Of a DNA stretch of 64,000 nucleotides, positions 14,979 to 23,558 are shown piece by piece (position 1 is the first letter of the stretch; each line of letters opens with the position of its first letter). Position numbers and translations under genes: made by a program. Under the pieces are notes generated by a model. The model was given only the letters and a program-made list of their open reading frames with translations. It was not told where the DNA came from and ran no database searches. Source of the DNA: Jiangella sp. DSM 45060 (GTDB lineage: Bacteria; Actinomycetota; Actinomycetes; Jiangellales; Jiangellaceae); the NCBI RefSeq assembly GCF_900105175.1, contig NZ_LT629771.1:682001-746000 (forward strand), in the 5' to 3' direction.

Positions 14979-17159
14979 ATGGCGAGGAGACTGGCGGAGT
15001 TCGTGACGCGCCGGCGGCGGGCGGTGCTGATCGTGGCGGTGCTGCTCGCCCTGCTCGGCGGGGCGACCAGCACGTCGCTGTTCGGCAAGCTGTCGGCCGG
15101 CGGCTTCGACGACCCGGGTGCGGAGTCCGGGCAGGCGGCCGACCTGCTCGAGGACACCTTCGGGCAGTCGCCCCCGAACCTGGCGCTGCTGGTGACGGCC
15201 GCCGACGGCGTCGACGGCGCCGCCGCGGCCGAGGCGGGGACCCGGCTGACGGAGTCGCTCGCCGCCGAGGACGGCGTGCGCGACGTCGTGTCGTACTGGT
15301 CGTCCGGGCAGCCGCAGCTGCGCAGCGCTGACGGCGACCGCGCGCTCGTCCTCGCGACCATCGTCGGCGACGACACCGAGGTGAACGACCGGGTCGGCTC
15401 GCTCGCCGACGCCTACGGCGGGGACGCCGACGGCCTGACCGTCGAGGTCGGCGGGTACGCCGCGTTCTCGCACGAGCTGTCCGAGCAGAGCGAGAGCGAC
15501 GTCGTGACCGGGGAGATGATCGTGTTCCCGGTGACGCTGATCGCGCTGGTCCTGGTGTTCGGCGGCATCGTCGCGGCGCTGCTGCCGCTGGCCGTCGCCG
15601 CCGCGACGTCGCTGCTCGGCATGGGGCTGTTGTGGGCGCTGGCCGAGGTCACGTCGCTGTCGGTGTTCGCGGCGAACGTGGTGACGCTGGCCGGGCTGGG
15701 GCTGGCGATCGACTACAGCCTGCTGATGGTGAACCGGTACCGCGAGGAGCTGGCCGGCGAGCGGACGGTGCCGGAGGCGATCCGGGCGACGCTGGGCTCG
15801 GCCGGGCGGACCATCGTGTTCGCGTCGCTGACGGTGTGCATCGCGCTGGCGACGCTGATCCTGGTGCCGTTGCCGGCGATCCGGTCCATCGGGTACGCGG
15901 GGGTGCTGACCGCCCTGCTCGCGGCCGCGTCGTCGCTGGTCGTGCTGCCGGCGCTGTTCGCGGTGCTCGGGAGGCGGGTCGGGACGCCACGGCTGCGGCG
16001 TCGTCGAACGTCCGCCGGTGACGGGTTCTGGCACCGGCTGGCGATGGTCGTGATGCGCCGGCCGCTGCCGATCGCGACCGTCGTGACGGCCGCCCTCCTG
16101 CTGCTCGGCGCGCCGTTCCTCGGCATGAAGCTCGGCTACCTGGACGAGCGGGTCATGCCGGAGTCGTCCGAGGCGCGGCACGTCGCGACGGTGATCCGCT
16201 CGGACTTCGCGACGGGGGAGCAGGACGCGCTGCAGGTGGTGGCGCCGTCAGGGATGGCGGAGCCGGGCGAGTACGCCGAGCGGATCTCGCTGCTCGGCCA
16301 CGTCGCCCGCGTCGACACCGTCACCGGCAGCTACGCCGACGGCGCCTCGGTGGCGCCGCCCGGCCCGGCGCACGCCCGGTTCGCCGCCGGCGACGCCGTC
16401 TACCTGTCCGTCGTGCCCGAGCCCGGCACCGTCGAGCAGACCCGCGAGCTGGTCGGCGCCGTCCGCGCCGTCGACGCCCCGGCCGAGACCCTCGTCGGCG
16501 GCGTCGCCGCGGTGGCCGAGGACGCCGACCGGTCGCTGCTGGACATGCTGCCGTGGGCGCTCGGCGCGGTCGGGCTGGCGATGGTCGTGCTGCTGTTCCT
16601 GCTCACCGGCAGCGTGCTGCTGCCGTTCCTCGCGCTGGTGCTGAGCACCCTGAGTCTGTCGGCCACGTTCGGCGCGATGGTGTGGATCTTCCAGGACGGG
16701 CACCTGTCCGGCCTGTTCGACTTCACCGTCACCGGCACGACCATCTCGACGGTGCCGGTGATGCTGTTCGCGCTGGCGTTCGGCCTCGCGATGGACTACC
16801 AGGTGTTCATGCTGTCGCGGATCAGGGAGGAGTACGACCGCGGCGCCTCCCCGACGGCGGCCGTCGCGCTCGGCCTGGAGAAGGTCGGCCGCATCGTCAC
16901 CGCCGCGGCCGTCCTCATCTCCATCGTCTTCCTCGCCTTCCTCGTCTCCGACATCACGCTGATGAAGGCGTTCGGGGTGGGGCTGCCGCTGGCCGTGCTG
17001 ATCGACGCCACCCTGATCCGCGGCGCCCTGCTGCCGGCCACCATGCGGCTGCTCGGCGGCGCCACCTGGTGGGCGCCGGCCTGGGCCCGGCGCCTGCACG
17101 CCCGCGTCGGCCTGCGCGAGTCGGCCGACGATCAGGTGCCGGAGTGGAGTGCGGTGTAG
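14979..17159 (+). CDS. MMPL-family (RND superfamily) exporter
   Basis: The 726-residue protein has the MMPL layout: a first helix, an external domain (~45-175), six helices, a second external domain (~390-520) and six more helices. Proton-relay-type segments appear as GLAIDYSLLMVNRYREEL and GLAMDYQVFMLSRIREEY. Members export lipids, siderophores or drugs. It follows a TetR gene on the same strand, typical of regulated drug or lipid efflux. The C-terminus overlaps the convergent ligase gene by 28 bases. Confidence 0.9.
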   Translation: MARRLAEFVTRRRRAVLIVAVLLALLGGATSTSLFGKLSAGGFDDPGAESGQAADLLEDTFGQSPPNLALLVTAADGVDGAAAAEAGTRLTESLAAEDGVRDVVSYWSSGQPQLRSADGDRALVLATIVGDDTEVNDRVGSLADAYGGDADGLTVEVGGYAAFSHELSEQSESDVVTGEMIVFPVTLIALVLVFGGIVAALLPLAVAAATSLLGMGLLWALAEVTSLSVFAANVVTLAGLGLAIDYSLLMVNRYREELAGERTVPEAIRATLGSAGRTIVFASLTVCIALATLILVPLPAIRSIGYAGVLTALLAAASSLVVLPALFAVLGRRVGTPRLRRRRTSAGDGFWHRLAMVVMRRPLPIATVVTAALLLLGAPFLGMKLGYLDERVMPESSEARHVATVIRSDFATGEQDALQVVAPSGMAEPGEYAERISLLGHVARVDTVTGSYADGASVAPPGPAHARFAAGDAVYLSVVPEPGTVEQTRELVGAVRAVDAPAETLVGGVAAVAEDADRSLLDMLPWALGAVGLAMVVLLFLLTGSVLLPFLALVLSTLSLSATFGAMVWIFQDGHLSGLFDFTVTGTTISTVPVMLFALAFGLAMDYQVFMLSRIREEYDRGASPTAAVALGLEKVGRIVTAAAVLISIVFLAFLVSDITLMKAFGVGLPLAVLIDATLIRGALLPATMRLLGGATWWAPAWARRLHARVGLRESADDQVPEWSAV

Positions 17160-18271
17160 ACGCGGTCGCGCAGGACGTTGACCTCCTCGCTGGTGAGGGT
17201 CCGGTCGACCGGGCGGAGAACGAGCCGGAGCAGCACGTTCTCCTGCCCGGGCCGGATGCCCAGCCGCTCCCGCGCCGCCGCCGGCAGGTCCGCGTACGGC
17301 GTCGTCGAGAGAACGGCGACCTCCTCGACGAGGTCGGCGTCGGGGCCGAGGGCCTCGCGGACGTGGTCGCCGAGCAGCTCGGCGTCCGAGCCGGCGGCGA
17401 CGGCGACGGAGAGGTCGCGGCGGGCCGGCGGGAGGTCGGACACCGGCTGGTACGGCGTGAGGTCCAGCAGCTGCCCGGCCACCCGCGGGTCGGCGGAGCG
17501 CAGCAGCCGGATGTCCGGGATGCCCTTGCGCAGCATGAGCACGCGGTCCAGCCCCATGCCGAGGGCCAGTCCGCTCCACTGCGACGGCGACAGGCCGGCG
17601 GCGCTCAGCACCTCCGGCGCGGCCAGCCCGCACTCGGCGATCTCGACCGGGTGGCCGTCGTGGATGGCCTCGACCTCGCGGCCGCCGGACGTGTACGGGT
17701 GCGACGTCGCCGTCCAGCGCCAGTGCGCGCCCGGCAGCAGGGAGTCGACGAGGGTGGTGACCAGCGCGTGCAGGTCGTCGTGGTCGAGCCGGCGGCCGCC
17801 GCGGCGCAGCAGCCAGAGGTCCAGCTGGTGCGGCGTGCCGGTGTGCAGGCGGTCGATGGAGTCGCGGCGGTGGCAGATGCCGGGCAGCACCAGCAGCACG
17901 TCGTCGTCCGGCGGGAGGGGTGACGACGCCAGTGCGCGCAGCGCCGGCGGCACCCCGGCCGACGTGTGGCTGCGCAGCATGGTGGTGTCGCTGACGTAGC
18001 GGGTGTACCGGACGTCGCGCGAGACGGCGTCGCGCTGGTAGCCGAGGCGGTCGTAGTTGTCCTCGACGGCGACGACGGGGCGCGAGCGCAGCAGCCGGAC
18101 GTCGGCGTCCCACTGCTCCCCGAGGGCGCCGGCGGCGGACGAGACGAGCTGCTGCAGGGCGTGCGGCCCGTCAGCGGGGTCGGTGAGGTCGCGCAGTGAG
18201 AGCGCGTCGACCAGAGCGGGCAACGACAGCGGCTGCGGCCGGCTGCCGGAGACGAGCATGGATGCGGTCAT
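17132..18271 (-). CDS. Stand-alone PheS-like class II aminoacyl-tRNA-synthetase relative (SrmL type)
   Basis: The 379-residue protein combines a phenylalanyl-tRNA synthetase alpha-type catalytic core (RSHTSAGVPPALRAL for motif 2, LPGICHRRDSIDRLHTGTPH, and GLALGMGLDRVLMLRKGI for motif 3) with a C-terminal anticodon-binding-like FDX-ACB domain (YQPVSDLPPARRDLSVAVA). This is the architecture of monomeric mitochondrial PheRS, but in an actinobacterium that should have a separate PheST. I recall such paralogues being named PheS-related mystery ligase SrmL; the substrate is unknown. A short leader ORF and hairpin lie upstream. Confidence 0.85.
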   Translation of the reverse strand: MTASMLVSGSRPQPLSLPALVDALSLRDLTDPADGPHALQQLVSSAAGALGEQWDADVRLLRSRPVVAVEDNYDRLGYQRDAVSRDVRYTRYVSDTTMLRSHTSAGVPPALRALASSPLPPDDDVLLVLPGICHRRDSIDRLHTGTPHQLDLWLLRRGGRRLDHDDLHALVTTLVDSLLPGAHWRWTATSHPYTSGGREVEAIHDGHPVEIAECGLAAPEVLSAAGLSPSQWSGLALGMGLDRVLMLRKGIPDIRLLRSADPRVAGQLLDLTPYQPVSDLPPARRDLSVAVAAGSDAELLGDHVREALGPDADLVEEVAVLSTTPYADLPAAARERLGIRPGQENVLLRLVLRPVDRTLTSEEVNVLRDRVYTALHSGT

Positions 18272-18332
18272 GACCAGGCCTTTCGCGGTAAGTGCGTGGG
18301 AAGCGGTGGAGGCTCCCCCGGCCGGTCGTCCG

Positions 18333-18359
18333 CGGAGGGTCAGGCGTGCGCACCCTCCG
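18333..18359 (-). promoter_or_regulatory. Hairpin in the leader of the PheS-like gene
   Basis: CGGAGGGT and ACCCTCCG form a perfect 8-bp stem with an 11-nt loop, 62 bases upstream of the ligase start. The stop codon of the small leader ORF falls at the loop/stem border. A ribosome stalled in or released from the leader ORF would decide whether this stem forms, which is the logic of attenuation. Confidence 0.4.
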
Positions 18360-18411
18360 GGCGGCGGACGTTCGCCGACCGGGGGCCGCTAAACCAGCGC
18401 TGACCTGGCAT
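18340..18411 (-). CDS. Putative 23-residue leader peptide upstream of the PheS-like ligase
   Basis: A small ORF reads MPGQRWFSGPRSA then NVRRPEGAHA and stops inside the hairpin described above. A TANNNT element (TAACCT) ends seven bases before its ATG, so it would be translated from a leaderless mRNA. Neighbouring Trp and Phe codons (TGG TTT; TTT is rare at this GC content) precede the hairpin, as expected for ribosome-mediated attenuation of a Phe-synthetase relative. Its small size makes chance occurrence possible. Confidence 0.35.
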   Translation of the reverse strand: MPGQRWFSGPRSANVRRPEGAHA

Positions 18412-18418
18412 GTGAACG

Positions 18419-18424
18419 AGGTTA
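18419..18424 (-). promoter_or_regulatory. Leaderless -10 element TAACCT before the leader peptide
   Basis: TAACCT on the minus strand ends seven bases before the ATG of the leader ORF. It overlaps the stop codon of the SRPBCC gene, so the ligase probably has its own promoter. Confidence 0.4.
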
Positions 18425-18874
18425 ACCGATCGCGAGCTGATCGGCCAGGCGCGAGAGGCTGTCGTGCCAGCCCTTGAGGTGGTCGTCGCGCTGCTCCTCG
18501 GTGGGGTTGTGGCTGTGCGTCACGACGACCTCGGTGCCGCCCTGCTCCGACGGAGCCAGGCGGACGGCGACCCGGCTGGCGGGCGCGTTGTCGCCGTCCC
18601 ACGACCAGATGAACGTCACCAGGCGGGGCCGCCGGATCTCGCCGAAGATGCCGCGGACCGCGACGTTGTGTCCCTTGGACAGCCCGGTGGTACGGAAGCT
18701 GAACCGGCCGCCGGCCCTGGGGTCGGTCTCGTAGATCGCGGCGAACGCCGGTGGCCAGTACCAGCCGGCCAGCCGTCGTGGCTCGGTGAACATCGGGAAG
18801 ACGTCGTCGGGGTCGGCGTCGACCACCACGGAGACGACGGCGGTGGTGGCATCGGGGGTGGATGACTCGACCAT
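18422..18874 (-). CDS. SRPBCC/AHSA1-type START-like domain protein
   Basis: The 150-residue protein has the SRPBCC pattern: an initial strand (TAVVSVVVDADPDDVFPMF), a helix with RLAGWYWPPAF, GGRFSF, a strand pair RRPRLVTFIWSWDG, and a C-terminal helix GWHDSLSRLADQLA. Members bind hydrophobic ligands in a cavity or act as activators. A TAAAGT element eight bases before the ATG supports a leaderless start. An alternative ATG at 18904 would overlap the sulfatase stop. Confidence 0.85.
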   Translation of the reverse strand: MVESSTPDATTAVVSVVVDADPDDVFPMFTEPRRLAGWYWPPAFAAIYETDPRAGGRFSFRTTGLSKGHNVAVRGIFGEIRRPRLVTFIWSWDGDNAPASRVAVRLAPSEQGGTEVVVTHSHNPTEEQRDDHLKGWHDSLSRLADQLAIG

Positions 18875-18882
18875 GGTTGCGC

Positions 18883-18888
18883 ACTTTA
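18883..18888 (-). promoter_or_regulatory. Leaderless -10 element TAAAGT
   Basis: TAAAGT on the minus strand lies eight bases before the SRPBCC start codon, with no ribosome site between, consistent with a leaderless transcript separate from the upstream sulfatase gene. Confidence 0.35.
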
Positions 18889-18896
18889 GGGCATTT

Positions 18897-20309
18897 TCAT
18901 ACATCCTGACGAGAGGGGGACCACGGCTCGTCGCCGACTTCCCGGCGCAGCCGCTCCAGCTCGGCCGTGAGGTCGCGCCGCACCCCGGCATAGCCCGGAT
19001 CGTCGTACCGGCTGGTCAGCTCGGCGGGGTCGCGGACGAGGTCGAACAGCTCCCACTCGGGCGCGGTCCGCACCGGCGACGCGCCGGGCACGCCGAGCCC
19101 GTCGCCCGGGTAGTGGATCAGCTTGTGCGTCGCCGTCCGTACCCCGACGTGCGCGGGCACGTGGTGGCTGCCGTCCAGGTGCTCCCAGTAGCGGTAGTAC
19201 ATCGACGTGCGCCAGTCGTCCGGCCGCTCGCCGCGCAGCAGCGGGCGCAGGCTGCGGCCCTGCATGCGCGGGTGGGCTGGTACCCCGGCGAGGTCGAGGA
19301 AGGTGGGCGCGAAGTCGACGTTCAGCGCCATCGCGGTGGTGGACGTGCCGGGCGCGACCTCGCGCGGGTAACGCACCAGGAGCGGCATCCGCAGCGACTC
19401 CTCGTACATGAACCGCTTGTCGTACCAGCCGTGGTCGCCGAGGAAGAACCCCTGGTCCGACGAGTAGGCGACGACGGTGTCGGCGGCCAGCCCGTGCTCG
19501 TCCAGCGCGTCGAGCAGCCGGCCGGTGTTGTCGTCGATCGACGCGACGCAGCGCAGGTAGTCCTTGAGGTAGCTCTGGTACGCCCAGCGGGTGCGCTCGT
19601 CGCCGGGCAGGCCGCGCGGCCACGGCGACTTGAGGTCGCGCTCGTTCAGGTCGCGGCCGACGCGCATGCGGGCCTCGCGCGCGCCGCGGCCGTGGCCGGC
19701 GTGGTCGTCGAACAGCGTCGGCGGCTCCGGCAGGTCGACGCCGTCGAACAGGCCTCGGTGTGCGACGTCGGGGTCCCAGCTGCGGTGCGGCGCCTTGTGC
19801 CAGAGCAACAGGCAGAACGGGCGGTCCGGGTCGCGCTCGGCGATGCGCTCGAGCGCGAGGTCGGTGAGAACGGTCGTCGTGTAGCCGTTGACCGTCCGGC
19901 GTCCACCGGGGCCGAGCAGTTCGGGGTTCCAGTACTCGCCCTGGTCCTCCAGGACCTCCCAGCTGTCGAAGCCGTGCGGGTCGTGCTCGCCGCCGTGCCC
20001 GAGGTGCCACTTGCCGACCAGCCAGGTCTGGTAGCCGGCCGCGCGCAGCAGCGCGGGGAACGCCGGCTGCCGCGCGTCGATGGGCGTGCTGAGGGTGCGG
20101 ACGCCGTTGACGTGGCTGTAGGTGCCGGTGAGGATCGACGCCCGGCTCGGCGCGCAGAGGGCGTTCGTGCAGAACGTCGCGTCGAACCGCATGCCCTCGG
20201 CGGCGATGCGGTCCAGCTGCGGCGTCGGCATCAGCTCGCCGCCGTACGCCGAGATCGCGTGCGCCGCGTGGTCGTCGGTCAGGACGAGGACGAGGTTGGG
20301 CCGCTTCAC
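18897..20309 (-). CDS. Type I (formylglycine-dependent) sulfatase
   Basis: The 470-residue protein begins KRPNLVLVLTDDHAAHAISA and has the sulfatase signature CAPSRASILTG, in which Cys52 would become formylglycine. Metal and substrate residues follow in GKWHLGHGG, WHKAPH and YSSDQGFFLGDHGWYDK. No signal peptide is seen, so it is probably cytoplasmic, which suits imported sulfated sugars. The GTG overlaps the stop of the debranching-type gene, placing both in one operon on the minus-strand arm of the LacI-controlled locus. The exact sulfate ester is unknown. Confidence 0.9.
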   Translation of the reverse strand: MKRPNLVLVLTDDHAAHAISAYGGELMPTPQLDRIAAEGMRFDATFCTNALCAPSRASILTGTYSHVNGVRTLSTPIDARQPAFPALLRAAGYQTWLVGKWHLGHGGEHDPHGFDSWEVLEDQGEYWNPELLGPGGRRTVNGYTTTVLTDLALERIAERDPDRPFCLLLWHKAPHRSWDPDVAHRGLFDGVDLPEPPTLFDDHAGHGRGAREARMRVGRDLNERDLKSPWPRGLPGDERTRWAYQSYLKDYLRCVASIDDNTGRLLDALDEHGLAADTVVAYSSDQGFFLGDHGWYDKRFMYEESLRMPLLVRYPREVAPGTSTTAMALNVDFAPTFLDLAGVPAHPRMQGRSLRPLLRGERPDDWRTSMYYRYWEHLDGSHHVPAHVGVRTATHKLIHYPGDGLGVPGASPVRTAPEWELFDLVRDPAELTSRYDDPGYAGVRRDLTAELERLRREVGDEPWSPSRQDV

Positions 20310-22369
20310 GCGGTCTCCACCGTCAGCGGCGCGGACGTGCTCACGTCGGCCCGTCCCTCGGCGTCGACGGCGACGGTGAGCGGGTGGCCGGCGACCCGCA
20401 GGCCCTCGACCCTCAGCGGGAACCAGCCGGCGAACGCCGGGTCCGGCGCCACCCGCAGCCGGCCGCCCGGCACGTCCGCCGTCAGCCCGAGCGCCGCCTG
20501 CAGCAGCGCGAGGACCGTCGCCGCCGACCACGCCTGTGGCCGGCACGCCGCCGGGTAGGCCAGCACCGGCTCGCCGGCCCGGGCATCGGTGCCGGCGAAC
20601 AGCTCCGGCAGCCGGTAGGCGAAGTCGGGCGCGACCCGCAGCAGCCCGTCGGCCAGCGACGCCGCGACGCCGGGGAAGCCGTCGGCGGCCAGCCCGCGCA
20701 CCGCGATGGCGGTGTCATGCGGCCAGATGCTGCCCGCGTGGTAGCCGAGCGGGTTGAACCCGGTCGCGTCGGCGCTCATCGTCCGCAGCCCGTACCCGGT
20801 GTCGAGGTCCGGCCGGCCCAGCCGGTCCGCGACGACGGCGGCCTCGTCCGGGCCGAGCAGGCCGGTGCCGAGCAGGTGGCCGAGGTTCGACGTGACGGTG
20901 CCGACCGGCCGCTTGGCGCCGTCGAGCGCGATGGCGGGGAACCGGCCCTTCTCGTCGGACACCCAGAACGCGGCGGCGAAGCGTTCGCGCAGCGCCGCCG
21001 CCCAGTCGCGGAACCGGTCGCCGCCCTCGCGCCGGTGCGCGTCGAGCAGGCTCGCCCCGGCGAGGGCCGCCTCGTGGGCGTACGCCTGGGCCTCGCTGAG
21101 CGCGATCGGCGGCTCGGCGATGGCGCCGTCGGGGTACTGGATGGAGTCGCCGGAGTCCTTCCAGCCCTGGTTCGCCAGGCCGCGGCCGCTGCTGTCGACG
21201 TACTCCAGGAAGCCGTCGCCATCGGGGTCGGCCTCCTCGGTCAGCCAGCGCAGCGCGGCCTCGAGCGGATCGAGCAGGTCGCCGGCGTCGAGCCCCCACC
21301 GCCACGCGTCGTGCAGGAGGCAGACCCACAGCGCGGTGGCGTCGACGGTGCCGAAGTAGACCGGCGGCAGCCGGCTCCCGGCGGTGGGGATGCGGACCTC
21401 GTGCAGGATCTTGCCCGGCGCCTCCGCGGTGTCCGGGTCGTGCGTCGTCCCCTGGCGGCGGGCCAGCGTGCGCAGCGTCCCGCGGGCGAGGCCGGTGCCC
21501 AGCGGCAGGGTGAAGCGGGCGGCCCAGAGCGAGTCGCGGCCGAACAGGGTGAAGAACCACGGGCTGCCGGCGGCCAGGAACGCGTCGCCCGGCGCCAGGG
21601 GGTCGGCCAGTGCGAGTGCCTCGAGGTCGTCGACGCTGCGTGCGGCGAGGCGGGCGAGGTCGGCCCGGCCGGTCACGGTGACGGCGTCCCAGCCGGCAGC
21701 GTCGGCGGGCGCGAAGGCGTTGGGCGGCGGGCCGTCGGCGAACGCGGCGGTGACGGTGACGTCGGCGGTCCAGGACGAGCGCGGCGCGAGCTCGACCGCC
21801 CAGGAGAGGACGGCGCCGGTCGCGTGCGTCTCGACGGTGGCGCCGGCAGCGGTGAGCGTGGTGCGCAGCTCGCCGCCGTCCCACTCGACCCGGCCCGGCG
21901 CCGGGACCGTCGGCGCCAGCCCGCCGCCCTGGGCGCCGTCGCGTTTGATGGCGTCGGCGGGGGCGAAGTCGGCGGCGGCGTGCAGATGCACGGTCGCCGC
22001 CAGGGAGACGCGGGCGTTGTTGACCAGCTCCAGCCGCTCGGTGACGCCGTCGGCCCGCGCGAAGCGCTGCCGCTCGAGCCGCACGGTCGGGTCGGCGCCC
22101 GCGTCGCCGAGGTGGCGGACGATGCCGGTGAAGCGGGCGTGCCCGGCGCCGCGCAGGCCGTGTCCGGCCGGCTCGGGCTCGTGCCCGTCGACGTCGACGC
22201 GGAGCTCGGAGAGGACCCGCCGGTCGTGGCTGAGCACACCCTGGGCGCCGGCCGCCCGCAGCTGCCCGTCGGCGCCGGACAGCGCCACCGTCGGTGCCTT
22301 GACGCAGCTGACGAGGTCGTGCAGGAACGGCTGCGGCACCGGGCCGGAGACGGGTGGAGCGGTCACCAC
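20306..22369 (-). CDS. Amylo-alpha-1,6-glucosidase-type glycoside hydrolase (glycogen debranching-like)
   Basis: The 687-residue protein has an N-terminal beta domain of the GDE_N_bis type (~1-220) and a C-terminal (alpha/alpha)6 barrel with WFFTLFGRDSLWAARF, NQGWKDSGDSIQYPDG and GYHAGSIWPHDTAIAVRGL, where the acid residues of this clan lie. It has no signal peptide. The real substrate may be a plant-type or sulfated oligosaccharide, given the sulfatase and ABC importer neighbours. It starts GTG GTG after GGAAGGATCACC. Two LacI-type operators lie between its start and the LacI gene. Confidence 0.85.
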   Translation of the reverse strand: MVTAPPVSGPVPQPFLHDLVSCVKAPTVALSGADGQLRAAGAQGVLSHDRRVLSELRVDVDGHEPEPAGHGLRGAGHARFTGIVRHLGDAGADPTVRLERQRFARADGVTERLELVNNARVSLAATVHLHAAADFAPADAIKRDGAQGGGLAPTVPAPGRVEWDGGELRTTLTAAGATVETHATGAVLSWAVELAPRSSWTADVTVTAAFADGPPPNAFAPADAAGWDAVTVTGRADLARLAARSVDDLEALALADPLAPGDAFLAAGSPWFFTLFGRDSLWAARFTLPLGTGLARGTLRTLARRQGTTHDPDTAEAPGKILHEVRIPTAGSRLPPVYFGTVDATALWVCLLHDAWRWGLDAGDLLDPLEAALRWLTEEADPDGDGFLEYVDSSGRGLANQGWKDSGDSIQYPDGAIAEPPIALSEAQAYAHEAALAGASLLDAHRREGGDRFRDWAAALRERFAAAFWVSDEKGRFPAIALDGAKRPVGTVTSNLGHLLGTGLLGPDEAAVVADRLGRPDLDTGYGLRTMSADATGFNPLGYHAGSIWPHDTAIAVRGLAADGFPGVAASLADGLLRVAPDFAYRLPELFAGTDARAGEPVLAYPAACRPQAWSAATVLALLQAALGLTADVPGGRLRVAPDPAFAGWFPLRVEGLRVAGHPLTVAVDAEGRADVSTSAPLTVETA

Positions 22370-22386
22370 GGTGATCCTTCCGTGAC

Positions 22387-22415
22387 TTGACAGAACGGTT
22401 GACGCGTTCTTAACT
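22387..22415 (+). promoter_or_regulatory. Promoter TTGACA-N17-TTAACT before the LacI gene
   Basis: A perfect -35 (TTGACA, 22387-22392) is followed after 17 bases by TTAACT (22410-22415), one of the strongest sigma-70-like promoters in the window. Its transcript would run through both LacI-type operators before the regulator start, so bound regulator would block it. Confidence 0.6.
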
Positions 22416-22433
22416 CTGAACCAGATCCCATCT

Positions 22434-22478
22434 TTGAACGATCAAACGCACGGTATCAACCCGGTTTTGATCGTTCAA
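22434..22478. promoter_or_regulatory. Two inverted LacI-family operators
   Basis: TTGAACGATCAA at 22434-22445 and its exact reverse complement TTGATCGTTCAA at 22467-22478 are spaced 33 bp, about three helical turns. Each is nearly palindromic around a central CG (TTGA..CG..TCAA), the hallmark of LacI/GalR operators. They sit between the divergent arms and could control both, possibly by looping. Confidence 0.8.
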
Positions 22479-22498
22479 CACGTCAAGGAGGACGTCCG

Positions 22499-23557
22499 AT
22501 GGCGACACCGGAGAGTGGTGCCACGCTCGAGAGCGTCGCGTCGGCGGCCGGGGTGTCGCGGCAGACGGTCTCCAACGTCCTGAACGCGCCCGAGCGGGTG
22601 GCGCCGGAGACCCGGCAGCGGGTCGAAGAGGCCATCCAGACGCTGCGCTACCGTCCCAACCGGTCCGCCCGGTCGCTGCGCACCCGCATGAGCAACCTCA
22701 TCGGCTACTGCGTCCAGCCCGCCGCGGCCGGCAACCTCAACCCCGTCCTCGACCGGTTCGTGCACGCCGTCACCGAGTCCGCGGCCGGCCACGGCTTCCA
22801 CGTCCTGCTGTTCACCGCGCCCGCGGGCGACGCCGGGCTGGACCGGTACGCGGAACTGCTCGCCCAGCGCGCGGTCGACGGGTTCGTGCTGGCCGACACC
22901 GTGGTCGCCGACCCGCGGCCGGGCTGGCTCACCGAGCAGGGCGTCCCGTTCGCGGCGTTCGGCCGCAGCTGGTCCGGCCCCGACATCGGCCGCTGGGTCG
23001 ATGTCGACGGCGCGGCCGGCATGACGGAGGCGGTCGAGCACCTGCACGCGCTCGGCCACCGCCGCATCGCGTTCATCGGCTGGCCGGAGGGCTCCGGCGT
23101 CGGCGACGACCGCGTCGCCGGCTACACCGCGGCCTGCCTGCGCCTCGGCCTGGACCCGCGGGTCGTCCGCGCCGAGGGCGGCGCCGGCACCGGCCGGGCC
23201 CTCGCCACCACCCTGCTCGACGGCGACGACGCGCCCACCGCGCTGGTCTGCGTCAGCGACGACTCCGCGTACGGCGCGCTGCGGGCGCTCGCCGACCGCG
23301 GCCTGCGTCCGGGCGAGGACGTCGCCGTCGTCGGGTTCGACGACACCCCCGCCGCCCGGCTGCCCGGCGTCGACCTCACCAGCCTGTCCCAGCCGATCGA
23401 GCAGATCGGCCGCGAAGTCGTCCAGATGTTGCTCGGCCTGCTCGGTGTCGTGGTCACCCCGCCCGGCCCCGAGCACCGCCTGCTGCGCCCGTCGCTGGTC
23501 GTCCGGGCCAGCTCTCGCCCCGCCGGACCCGGTCCGGCCGCCCCCACGGAGGCTTGA
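22499..23557 (+). CDS. LacI/GalR-family transcriptional regulator of the sugar locus
   Basis: The 352-residue protein starts with a LacI helix-turn-helix (TLESVASAAGVSRQTVSNVL) and hinge (RYRPNRSARSLRTRM), followed by a periplasmic-binding-like domain with LGHRRIAFIG and VAVVGFDDTPAA. The final ~30 residues are a Pro/Ala tail. AAGGAGG precedes the ATG. Its likely targets are the paired operators directly upstream, giving control of the debranching/sulfatase arm and of its own arm with the ABC transporter genes. Confidence 0.92.
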   Translation: MATPESGATLESVASAAGVSRQTVSNVLNAPERVAPETRQRVEEAIQTLRYRPNRSARSLRTRMSNLIGYCVQPAAAGNLNPVLDRFVHAVTESAAGHGFHVLLFTAPAGDAGLDRYAELLAQRAVDGFVLADTVVADPRPGWLTEQGVPFAAFGRSWSGPDIGRWVDVDGAAGMTEAVEHLHALGHRRIAFIGWPEGSGVGDDRVAGYTAACLRLGLDPRVVRAEGGAGTGRALATTLLDGDDAPTALVCVSDDSAYGALRALADRGLRPGEDVAVVGFDDTPAARLPGVDLTSLSQPIEQIGREVVQMLLGLLGVVVTPPGPEHRLLRPSLVVRASSRPAGPGPAAPTEA

Positions 23558-23558
23558 C

